25,374 nt of DNA from a virus: the IMG/VR virus record IMGVR_UViG_3300044675_008713, positions 1 to 25,374 of that record. The stretch is one strand, 5' to 3'. Below the pieces are notes generated by a model. The model saw only the letters and a program-made list of their open reading frames with translations. It was not told the origin of the DNA and searched no databases. The position numbers and the translations under genes are program-made. Position 1 is the stretch's first letter. The number at the start of each line of letters is the position of its first letter. Shown here in pieces: positions 10,401 to 17,549 of the stretch.

Positions 10401-12229
10401 TTGGATATTATGGTAGTTTGGATGCTACACGTGACACAAATAGGGATGGGTTGAATAAGAGTAATATGGGGGGAGTAATTGGTATGGTTTCAAGAACCGA
10501 TAATGATTTTTACTCATCGACTCAAAATGCCGCAAAATATGATTCGTCTGAAGATGTCTCAGGTGCATCATATATCTATGCTAACATAAATCAGAATGGT
10601 TGGTTTGCTTATAGTAATGCTAGCTTCCGATATGTAACACCCAATGCTTATCCGATATTGACTGGATCCCCAATGTCTATCTCGTCCAAAGTTAAGAACG
10701 TAATGAGGAATGATAGATTACCTTCATCTGATGCATTGAACGGAAGTGCTTGGACTACAAATCCTGCATTGTTACAGCAGAATAATAATTTCATCTTCTA
10801 TGAAATACCTGAGTTAGATGAACCTGTTGAATTAGTGGGTTATGCGACAGGAGCTGAAATTCCCACTGCAGATTTGGAGGGGTTGCCAAATGAGTTGACA
10901 GTCTTATCAACATTTGATTGTGAAAACATGGTTGGTTTGGATTGTTATACAGGATTCGGAGATAGCTTTGAAGTAAATCAAGAATGTACTACAAAAGATG
11001 CGGTTGAGAGAGGATGTTATATGTTCATGAGAAGACCTGGATTAGACTTATTTAAGGATCTTGGAAATTTTGGTGAATGGGCTTTTAGATTTAGATTTTT
11101 CTATGGACTTTGTAGAGGAGTTCTTGCCCAATCATTTATGAACAATTGGATTAATGGTTCATTATATTTCTTTCCGATACAAGTTGATACTTTTTATAAT
11201 AGGCAAAATAGGGTTAGTAAGGTCGATTTTTGTAAAGATGTTGTTTATTACAATACTGATAGTAATAATTTTTATTATAGAAGTAGTCCTTATAACTTTA
11301 ATAATAATAGATTTGTTGGTAAAAAAACAAACAATGATGGTAGTGTAAATGATTTGAACTTATTGTTCCCTACAACTATTATCAATTTAGGAATGAAAGA
11401 TTATTTCTATTCTGAGATTACTTTCGATTCTTCGACTCGAGGGTTCATATTACCAAATTTAAGTCCGACAAGTTATGGAGATACATCTGACTTGGTTAAT
11501 TTATTTGTCATATCAAGAATTACTGATGAAAATTTCCTACAGCAATTGATTCCTTTGGGGGATAATTCCATCAATCAATTATTCTCAAGAGATGGTGACA
11601 ACAGAAGAATTGATGGGGACTTAGCGCAATTAATGTCGATTAACAGTGAAATTGGTAATATTAATTTTTCACCCGAGTATTATGATAATATTCCAGGACA
11701 ACCAAACCAGCCAACACAAATTCTTGGAACGGATAAGGATCCGACAATTGGTGTGTGGTTTTCTTCTACAACGGAGGATTTACAAACCAAAGATTACTTA
11801 ACACCTGGACGGATTAATTTTAGAGGTAATGATAACATTGGATATTATCCATATCCATATGGAATTAAATCTCAACAAGTTCCATTCTATCAGTGGAGAT
11901 TGGCTAATACCAAATTGATATTTGGAACTCAATTAAATAACTGGGCTACATCTTCATCTGACATTATTCAAAATACTGCATATCAATCTTTGGACAGATA
12001 TTCTACAAGTACACCGTATTTCTTAGGGAATAATTTCATGTCCAATGATTTGAACGCACGTGGATACATCTTCAATGTTACTGGAACTGTTGGAGATGGA
12101 CAATACATTCCGACTGGTGCTTTGAAACAAAAGTTTGTGGTAGGGGCACCATTCCAATTTTATTTTGGAACAATTGTAGGTGAAACCGCTTTGGATAAAT
12201 TCAAAACAAAGTATTCTGTAGATGAATAA
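7499..12229 (+). CDS. Very large tail/baseplate structural protein with Ig-like N-terminus and membrane-like segment
   Basis: This 1576-residue protein is not recognisable as a known T4 component; its operon position implies a baseplate or tail-tip role. Residues 5-19 (YRIKTELGINKSINV) match the N-terminus of the 276-aa protein encoded at 13906. Residues ~44-170 look like a carboxypeptidase-regulatory-like Ig domain (GRVTANNGFGVPNARVSIFI, then NDSGDYMIMGVPLG). Residues 505-546 form a 42-residue stretch with no charged residue except possibly H529, long enough for two membrane helices. Seven cysteines follow between 543 and 591, ending in the cluster CQSCSC. The rest is Asn/Ser/Tyr-rich beta-type sequence with a second cysteine-bearing part at ~1138-1180. 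The ATG lacks a Shine-Dalgarno. The end overlaps the next gene by eight bases. Confidence 0.8.
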   Translation: MGDSYRIKTELGINKSINVQLDQEFEFLEILSLKIQQTDIYTRSCADYGVLVGRVTANNGFGVPNARVSIFIPIDQVDESNPLITSIYPYKSPNDKNEDGYRYNLLPYTPSYSKHSATGTLPTKADVLTGSTAVEIYDKYYRFTSKTNDSGDYMIMGVPLGEQNIVMDVDLSDIGEFSLTPQDLIRIGLATEAQVAGNRFRTSNDLNSLPQIINLSKRAEISPLWGDPEICDISINRLDFDLRDDANVDIQPTSVFMGSMFSSPDKFRIRKNCKPKDNLGNLCDLTSGPGQILAIRQTVQQDEDGNPVLEVFELEQAGNIIDGDGTWLTELPMNLDYVVTNEFGERVLSNDTTLGIPTKGKYRFKIKWTQPNDLTIQTRRPSYLVPNVKEYGWTTSTSDPTFNPLASPTDKDIQESSYYFGLAWTGYTNGFTGSEQIDRLNEIIDCEDTFYEFQFNRVYTISSLIDQYKKGGRGRFIGIKEIDDDECASTINKFPVNDGFKNFDLLYFLFSIIFTVIQFVGSVLLIVAHLLLFIYTIVIQALCFLCDVEIPVIKVRPFGFICRSLRIKCEDKSFLVRLPMITYPDCQSCSCKDTNVESSALLSGTNGVLSYVSSPSSYYDGLQSLFGSDGTPSEDVQLKSLIFSESIAGNNDSVTDLNKFKTPVSQVVRFLSDESDERRYFTYATSLTLGERINIFNTRKSYFEELNKIKVTFSKNSNLGKYHFDNTVTVLANQFYESGQLLTTVNPATSTDKNFLYLEQTDNGLVNGITGTTIQGATNVTVNYALTELTDSSVSYSLPTGSTVTRQQYPQDREYLQVVTAITISEAIKIWNTNNLEAFPNILSAPSRIFLRKKRGFPLPGYENDGNLLISPLSVLENLDNQYILILQRGVDPYSPKYDNEYKLGRLFGKNIDDSNLTITATTRLNIPIQKLTQTNISVQPFTQNGMFYPSYFFEAGNGFSGFTTSTVGYYGSLDATRDTNRDGLNKSNMGGVIGMVSRTDNDFYSSTQNAAKYDSSEDVSGASYIYANINQNGWFAYSNASFRYVTPNAYPILTGSPMSISSKVKNVMRNDRLPSSDALNGSAWTTNPALLQQNNNFIFYEIPELDEPVELVGYATGAEIPTADLEGLPNELTVLSTFDCENMVGLDCYTGFGDSFEVNQECTTKDAVERGCYMFMRRPGLDLFKDLGNFGEWAFRFRFFYGLCRGVLAQSFMNNWINGSLYFFPIQVDTFYNRQNRVSKVDFCKDVVYYNTDSNNFYYRSSPYNFNNNRFVGKKTNNDGSVNDLNLLFPTTIINLGMKDYFYSEITFDSSTRGFILPNLSPTSYGDTSDLVNLFVISRITDENFLQQLIPLGDNSINQLFSRDGDNRRIDGDLAQLMSINSEIGNINFSPEYYDNIPGQPNQPTQILGTDKDPTIGVWFSSTTEDLQTKDYLTPGRINFRGNDNIGYYPYPYGIKSQQVPFYQWRLANTKLIFGTQLNNWATSSSDIIQNTAYQSLDRYSTSTPYFLGNNFMSNDLNARGYIFNVTGTVGDGQYIPTGALKQKFVVGAPFQFYFGTIVGETALDKFKTKYSVDE

Positions 12230-13919
12230 GTATACGTTAATACCGAGTGGAATGAGATATAAGGGAGCTCCATCTTTGGATGAGGAGATTTCTTTAACGC
12301 TTCAAGAGCAGAGTCAAGAACTCACTGAGTATGATAGGACTTCGACCTTGAATTTGGCTCAGATTTATGATGATGAACGACAAACAAGTACGATATTTAG
12401 ACCAACGTTTAAGATTACGTATTTGTATGATAACACCTATACAGGTACTACGACTTATTTACCATTCGAATATAATCTGTATTACAGTGACCCTGTGTCT
12501 TCGAAACAAAGTGGTGTTTGGAGGGGGTTCCCTCAATATTATGAGTTTGATTTTTATAGACCAAACGTAGGTGATAACCACTTTCAATATAAAGCAAAAA
12601 GTGCATACACTTATAATTGGACATATTACATAACATATCCATATGAGAATGATAGTAATAGACAATTAACATACTACTCGACAACAAATAATAATGTCAA
12701 CTGGACTGCATCAAGTGGTATACCTTTTTCGATTACAAACAATACTCAGAATGGTAATGGATTGGTTTCATTTATTTGTATTGCTCCTCATGGATTAACA
12801 ACGGGTCAATATGTGGAACTATCACTCACTTACCGTGATTCTAATATATTTCAGGTATATTCTATAGGTAATGGATTATTTGGAAGTGATAAGTATGTTT
12901 TTAACTTATTTAATATTGGATTCACAGGAGCAACATTTAATACTGGTACCATTGGAACATTCCGAAGGGTTATCAATCCTGATAATTTAACGGAAACTAG
13001 ATCGAAATATTATGTTAAGAAATATAAGGTCTTGACTAATGTTACAGACCTTGCAGTCACGAAGGCAGGATTCGAAAAAAATGTTTTCGGTGAAGAGAAG
13101 AAGTTGGAATTTAGTTCCATAACTCCGAATAATATTACGAGAATATCACAGAAATCGAGTAGTAATGCATATGATATAACGTCTAACTATGACTTAGACT
13201 TTGCGGGTTTATTAGATAACCAAAAAAGACCACTGAATGAAATAAGTCTTACTATTGTTAATAAAGGTTATTCAGGTTATTTTAATCAATCATTTAATGG
13301 AGTTGGTTTGAAACAAGGGTGGGAGTTCAATTTATCCAAAACAATAAATCCTTGGTGGGATTTGAACAATCAAAGGTCAAATACAAACATACCAGTTTCG
13401 GCGTATACTCTCACCAGTGGTGCGACAAAAACATTCTATTACAATACTGATTTAAAAGTAGGAGATGTTATGGATGGTGATTTTTGTGAATGGAATGACT
13501 ATGAACAAGTTGAGAGAGTAGTATCTCCATATTACCATAAGATAAAATTCAATCAAAACGTATTTCAAACCACTAGTAATTTTTCAACAAATTCACCGGG
13601 TTATTATTATAAACCTCACAACTCAATGGTGTTGAGGGTTTTTTCAGATTATATTGAGACTGCAGAATTGGGGCTTATTGATAATGTCCCAAGTTGGGCA
13701 TTTTATTCAACTACGGACCAAGAGTTCCGATGGAGGGATATTTATACTTATGGATTTATTGACAACTTGCGTAGGGGAGTTAATTATCCATATTTGAATT
13801 CGGCACAGTATCCATACACCCAAGTCATATTCAGACTGATACCTGAAGGAATAAATTATAATGATAATCTTGACGGATTTGACTTCGCGATAAAACCACT
13901 AATAGATGAGTGTGAATAA
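12222..13919 (+). CDS. Tail/baseplate structural protein of unknown function (565 aa)
   Basis: I do not recognise this family. The protein is rich in Tyr, Asn, Thr and Ser with few cysteines, a composition common in beta-rich phage tail and fibre proteins. No signal peptide, membrane helix or catalytic motif is visible. The N-terminus (MNKYTLIPSGMRYKGAPS) is followed by a short helical stretch to about residue 50, then mostly predicted beta sequence. Its ATG lies inside the end of the 1576-aa gene (eight-base overlap) and its own end overlaps the next gene by 14 bases, so it is probably translated by coupling and made with its neighbours. A role in the baseplate periphery or host-contact apparatus is inferred from position only. 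Confidence 0.75.
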   Translation: MNKYTLIPSGMRYKGAPSLDEEISLTLQEQSQELTEYDRTSTLNLAQIYDDERQTSTIFRPTFKITYLYDNTYTGTTTYLPFEYNLYYSDPVSSKQSGVWRGFPQYYEFDFYRPNVGDNHFQYKAKSAYTYNWTYYITYPYENDSNRQLTYYSTTNNNVNWTASSGIPFSITNNTQNGNGLVSFICIAPHGLTTGQYVELSLTYRDSNIFQVYSIGNGLFGSDKYVFNLFNIGFTGATFNTGTIGTFRRVINPDNLTETRSKYYVKKYKVLTNVTDLAVTKAGFEKNVFGEEKKLEFSSITPNNITRISQKSSSNAYDITSNYDLDFAGLLDNQKRPLNEISLTIVNKGYSGYFNQSFNGVGLKQGWEFNLSKTINPWWDLNNQRSNTNIPVSAYTLTSGATKTFYYNTDLKVGDVMDGDFCEWNDYEQVERVVSPYYHKIKFNQNVFQTTSNFSTNSPGYYYKPHNSMVLRVFSDYIETAELGLIDNVPSWAFYSTTDQEFRWRDIYTYGFIDNLRRGVNYPYLNSAQYPYTQVIFRLIPEGINYNDNLDGFDFAIKPLIDECE

Positions 13920-14736
13920 ATTTGTAATTAGACAAGATGTTGGTGTTGACAAACAAATCAACATACCTGTGGAACTCAAGTGGGATTATTTGGGGTTAGA
14001 CTTGGCAATTGATGAGTATGAGACCAAAGTAATTAAAGAAGTCATTGGTGACGGTAGAGATTTTGAGGTTTCAAGATTTGCGCATGCACCTGCTACAGGA
14101 ACTACGAATGATACATTAATCAATTACGAATTTTATTTTTATTCAGGAGGATCTCTTGATGAATCAATTAATTGGAGAGTAAATTATTTAAGTGAAGGAT
14201 TTACTCCACAAGAAGTATATTATTATGAGAACGTGTTTTCCAATTCGTTTTTTAAGTTGGATTTTTATGACACACCTGATGAAAAACAACAAACAAATTA
14301 TCTTACAATAATATTACCAACACAACAAGGTTTAATGATGGAGACCCAAATGCAACGAACTTTGGTTAATATTAGAAAACCACAATTTGTTTTAGATTAT
14401 GTTGGGGACAAAGAAGGGTTTTTTGTCTATTGGTTGAAGAAACGAAATTTCCTTAATATAAATACATTTTATATGACTGCGAAGTTTTTCAATGCAAAGA
14501 CTGGACAATTCACAAAAATGATGACAGGTAGAGGAACAAGTTCAGTAGACCTCACCAACGGACCTCAATTCAATTTGAGAGGAAATAAGTTTGCCTTTGA
14601 CAACACACAGTTTTTCTATTATACCGTCAGACTTGATTATGAAACACAAACTTACCAAGTGTTTAATACTAGTGGACAAAGGGTGGGTACCAATATACCC
14701 ATAAAATGGTATGAATATGTAAATCCGCCACAATAA
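13906..14736 (+). CDS. Tail/baseplate structural protein of unknown function (276 aa), shared N-terminal motif
   Basis: Residues 6-20 (FVIRQDVGVDKQINI) align without gaps to residues 5-19 of the 1576-aa protein. The pattern is aromatic-x-I-basic-x-acidic-hydrophobic-G-hydrophobic-N/D-K-x-I-N-hydrophobic, followed by another beta-like stretch in both. The remainder is beta-rich with many aromatic residues (YEFYFYSGG, VFSNSFFKLDFYD) and shows no enzyme motif. The start overlaps the previous gene by 14 bases. The stop TAA shares its last base with the next ATG (TAATG at 14734-14738). The shared N-terminus suggests that both proteins dock to the same partner or site in the baseplate; that is inference. 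Confidence 0.75.
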   Translation: MSVNKFVIRQDVGVDKQINIPVELKWDYLGLDLAIDEYETKVIKEVIGDGRDFEVSRFAHAPATGTTNDTLINYEFYFYSGGSLDESINWRVNYLSEGFTPQEVYYYENVFSNSFFKLDFYDTPDEKQQTNYLTIILPTQQGLMMETQMQRTLVNIRKPQFVLDYVGDKEGFFVYWLKKRNFLNINTFYMTAKFFNAKTGQFTKMMTGRGTSSVDLTNGPQFNLRGNKFAFDNTQFFYYTVRLDYETQTYQVFNTSGQRVGTNIPIKWYEYVNPPQ

Positions 14737-15827
14737 TGTCACAGGATACCTATAGATTTATTGTTTCACCAGAGAATGTTGCAAGGGACTTGTCTGTTGT
14801 AAATTATGAAGGAACACCCGTTGGTGTTTATTCTGCAATGACGCAAGTTGTTAGTTCAGGACCTAATGGAACATCCTTACTCACTAATTTATCAGTTCCT
14901 ATATTATTAAGACAGACTGCGGTTGATGTTGGTTACTATAGTCCATTTGATGGTGCGGTGTTACAAAAAGATGTTGTAACAAACTTTTTATTCTCATCAA
15001 CAACAACTAATCCGTATGTATGGAATGTTTATAATACTTCGGACGAGTTCCAAAAGTTTTTGGAGTTGTCGGTGTATAGAGTAGATTGGGGGGATGGAAG
15101 TCCAAAACAAACAATCACAACTTACGCTCCAAATTCAATCAGTCATACCTATCCAACCGCGACTAAACAATATACCATAACATTGGAACAAACAAATCCG
15201 TGGGGTATTACTAAGGTATCAAAAACAATTAATGTACCATTTACAGATGTTATAGTTTATAACCCACAAGGTCAAGCATTTTTCGCACCTTCTACAGGAA
15301 ATTGGATTGGGACGCCAGTATCTTACGATTACATTTTTTCGGGAGATGCTGTAAATGAAGTTTCTGCTCAAACATCTAATAACTATGTTACAATTCCATT
15401 CATGGTTTCAGGAAATACAAAATCTAGAGTCAATGAATTGGCGTTATATGGTAGCCCTAAATTCCAAGTTGGTGTACCTGTAATTAGTTATGGGCAAATA
15501 TGGGGAGCGATATCAGACATAAATCCTGTATTCACTGCCTATACAATTACTGGAGTTCATTACTATGATTACAATGATGGAACTACAATATTCTTCCAAG
15601 AATCATCAGGATTAACTTCAAATAATTTGACGGCACAACCTATAACAAAAGATGAAGTTCTTCTGAAAGTAATTGACCAAGCACAGATACAAACCAACGT
15701 CTTCGTTGAAAGGGGGAAGAATAGTGCCTATGAGAGAGTTATGAGATTGGGTGAAGTAGATAACCTGGGGGATATGATAAATTATGGGTATGGTTTCTTT
15801 AATATAGTTAATAAAGAAAGAAACTAA
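14736..15827 (+). CDS. Tail-associated protein with PKD-like domain
   Basis: This 363-residue protein contains a PKD-like Ig domain at about residues 105-170. The hallmark VDWGDGSP (116-123) is followed by ISHTYPTATKQYTITL (135-150), the usual WGDG...HTY pattern. PKD domains are extracellular beta-sandwiches used for adhesion and spacing, common in Bacteroidota surface proteins. The N-terminal ~100 residues and the C-terminal ~190 are unrecognised; the C-terminus becomes helical (KDEVLLKVIDQAQIQTNV, then a region ending DNLGDMINYGYG). It starts by one-base overlap with the preceding gene. It is the last gene before the inserted endonuclease, so it probably once abutted the 302-aa gene directly. 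A host-contact or fibre-attachment role is likely but not shown. Confidence 0.77.
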   Translation: MSQDTYRFIVSPENVARDLSVVNYEGTPVGVYSAMTQVVSSGPNGTSLLTNLSVPILLRQTAVDVGYYSPFDGAVLQKDVVTNFLFSSTTTNPYVWNVYNTSDEFQKFLELSVYRVDWGDGSPKQTITTYAPNSISHTYPTATKQYTITLEQTNPWGITKVSKTINVPFTDVIVYNPQGQAFFAPSTGNWIGTPVSYDYIFSGDAVNEVSAQTSNNYVTIPFMVSGNTKSRVNELALYGSPKFQVGVPVISYGQIWGAISDINPVFTAYTITGVHYYDYNDGTTIFFQESSGLTSNNLTAQPITKDEVLLKVIDQAQIQTNVFVERGKNSAYERVMRLGEVDNLGDMINYGYGFFNIVNKERN

Positions 15828-15846
15828 TTGAAAAAAGGAAATAAAG

Positions 15847-15855
15847 TATTTATAA
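15847..15855 (+). promoter_or_regulatory. Third TATTTATAA element, immediately before the endonuclease gene
   Basis: The exact nine-base motif ends three bases before the endonuclease ATG at 15859. If it acts as a -10-type element, the transcript would start at or inside the endonuclease coding region. It would then serve a leaderless or shortened product, or mainly drive the downstream 302-aa gene. Its position differs from the other two copies (29 and 14 bases before the ATG), which lowers confidence. Confidence 0.3.
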
Positions 15856-15858
15856 AAT

Positions 15859-16644
15859 ATGAGAAAAATTGTTTTTACTGAAAAAGAGATTTCTGAAATT
15901 GAGAGAGATTATTTAATAAATAATTTGTCCTGCGAAACTATTGGAAAAAAGTTTGGAGTAAGTAAAAGACCAATTAACAATATTTTAAAGAAAAACGGAA
16001 AATTAAAAAAAGGGTTGAGTGATGGAAAAAAAATTAATATGACCGATGAACAAATAAAAACTATCAAAAAATTATATTTAGAAGAATTAAAAAGTACCGA
16101 TTATATTGCGAAAACATTAAATTTAACTAAATTTTTTATTGATAAATTTTTATCTATCTCAGGATATAGAAGAAGTCGTGGTGAAGCAATATCCTTAAGG
16201 CAATTAGGTAAAAAAAGAAGTGAAAAAGTCATTAGGATTTTAACTTTAGCCCAACAAAAATATAGTAGAAGTGGAAAAAGAAAACAAACGGGAGGAGTTT
16301 GTGATACTTTTTTCATAAGTGGGATTGAATGTCAAGGTACCTATGAAAAATTTTACATTGAATCTTTGATTAAAGAAAATAAACTACTCCCAACCAATTC
16401 AATTTCCTTTGAAACACCATACGGTGTTTATTATCCTGATTTTTCATTTACTGATAAATTAATTGAGATTAAATCTGATTATACTTATGATATTTTGTTG
16501 GGGAATCGGATAAGTAGATTTACAAAAAAAATAGATAAAACACAATATAAAAAAATCGAATGGGTTCATAAGAATATAAAACCTGTTGAAATTATTATTG
16601 TTGATAAGAGAAAAAATAAACTAACAAAAAAAGAAATCAAGTGA
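15859..16644 (+). CDS. Free-standing homing-type endonuclease, double HTH plus PD-(D/E)XK nuclease
   Basis: This 261-residue protein appears to be an intergenic homing endonuclease. Two N-terminal helix-turn-helix units are visible: residues ~7-46 (CETIGKKFGVSKRPINNILK) and ~62-103 (TDYIAKTLNLTKFFIDKFL). The C-terminal half carries a PD-(D/E)XK site: E163 (or E169) in the leading helix, then P193-D194 in YYPDF and E203-x-K205 in LIEIKS. These are the expected metal-binding and catalytic residues, so it is probably active. The gene is Lys-rich and visibly more A+T-rich than its neighbours, a sign of transfer. It interrupts an operon whose other junctions overlap. Its TGA overlaps the downstream GTG start (GTGA at 16641-16644). 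A DNA-repair nuclease or regulator is possible but less likely. No Shine-Dalgarno is near the ATG. Confidence 0.8.
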   Translation: MRKIVFTEKEISEIERDYLINNLSCETIGKKFGVSKRPINNILKKNGKLKKGLSDGKKINMTDEQIKTIKKLYLEELKSTDYIAKTLNLTKFFIDKFLSISGYRRSRGEAISLRQLGKKRSEKVIRILTLAQQKYSRSGKRKQTGGVCDTFFISGIECQGTYEKFYIESLIKENKLLPTNSISFETPYGVYYPDFSFTDKLIEIKSDYTYDILLGNRISRFTKKIDKTQYKKIEWVHKNIKPVEIIIVDKRKNKLTKKEIK

Positions 16645-17549
16645 GTATAGGAAGCTACGGTACAATAAGACCAAGTGATGTTTCACCAGCGGATGTAGAT
16701 ATCATAATGAATTATACTCCTACAAGGGATGTGACAGACCAGTTTGTTCTGACAAAGTTGGACGCACAAACAATATTAAGACCTTATTTTGCAAACTCAG
16801 AAACAGGAGGAAATGCAGGTGTTGAAGTTTTGGGGGGACTTTATAATCTAACATTACCTGCAAACCAATTTAATGCATTAGGTATTTACACTTTATATTT
16901 AAGACCTGCAGAAATTAGAACGGTTATTAGTGATTGTGGTGTACTTAGCTCATTACCAAACGTGAAGGGGATTATAATTGATGTTTCTGATGTACCGACA
17001 CAATATCAAAATAAATTTGTTCCACAAGGATTGGTTGGATTCAGAGTTGAATATCTAAATACTGATGGGTCAAAAATTCCTAATTTCTTCAGAGTTGTAA
17101 CATCAAGTTTCTTCTGTGAACCTGTTGTGACAAATGAAGTTAATACAACGCAAAAAGCGATTAGATATAGATATGTTGAAGGAAACTCAAATTTGATATT
17201 CCTAACTCTGTCACCGTCTTCATCACCAACAAACAAACCAAACGCAACTCCGTACATCGGACAGCCTGACCAAGATATTATTATTACGAACACCTTCTTC
17301 AACCCAGTATCTATTGAGGTGGAAATGGTTGAGTACGATATTTCTTCTCTTGCAATTGCTCTATATGGTAATCAAACCAAGTCTATCGATGATGGTATCT
17401 ACACTATCTATGACTCTAATGACAACATATACAGACAGTACAACCTATACGAAATTAGAGACCAATTTAATGCTCTTCTTTATGAGGTTAGACAAAGTAG
17501 AGGCAATAATATTGATTTCAGTAAAAACTTTACAAATATAACTAGTTAA
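16641..17549 (+). CDS. Tail/baseplate structural protein of unknown function (302 aa), GTG start
   Basis: The reading frame opens only at 16620 and has no ATG before residue 23. GTG at 16641 is therefore the likely start, giving SIGSYGTIRPSDVSPADVD as the first residues after Met. The protein is beta-rich, without membrane or enzyme motifs; its C-terminus is more helical (YEIRDQFNALLYEVRQSRG). I do not recognise the family. Its length is near that of T4 gp8 (334 aa), but I see no motif supporting that identity. The start overlaps the endonuclease stop by four bases, and the stop TAA overlaps the next ATG by one base. Translation probably depends on ribosomes finishing the endonuclease, an arrangement created by the insertion. 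Confidence 0.77.
   Translation: MSIGSYGTIRPSDVSPADVDIIMNYTPTRDVTDQFVLTKLDAQTILRPYFANSETGGNAGVEVLGGLYNLTLPANQFNALGIYTLYLRPAEIRTVISDCGVLSSLPNVKGIIIDVSDVPTQYQNKFVPQGLVGFRVEYLNTDGSKIPNFFRVVTSSFFCEPVVTNEVNTTQKAIRYRYVEGNSNLIFLTLSPSSSPTNKPNATPYIGQPDQDIIITNTFFNPVSIEVEMVEYDISSLAIALYGNQTKSIDDGIYTIYDSNDNIYRQYNLYEIRDQFNALLYEVRQSRGNNIDFSKNFTNITS

Noticed and set aside
12448-12687. Overlapping minus-strand open frames (79 and 68 codons)
   Set aside because: They are embedded in the 565-aa gene; their Ile/Tyr/His-rich translations reflect the antisense of Tyr/Asn-rich coding.
17006-17302. 98-codon open frame on the minus strand
   Set aside because: It lies wholly inside the 302-aa structural gene, has no independent leader, and its composition looks like a reverse-frame shadow.
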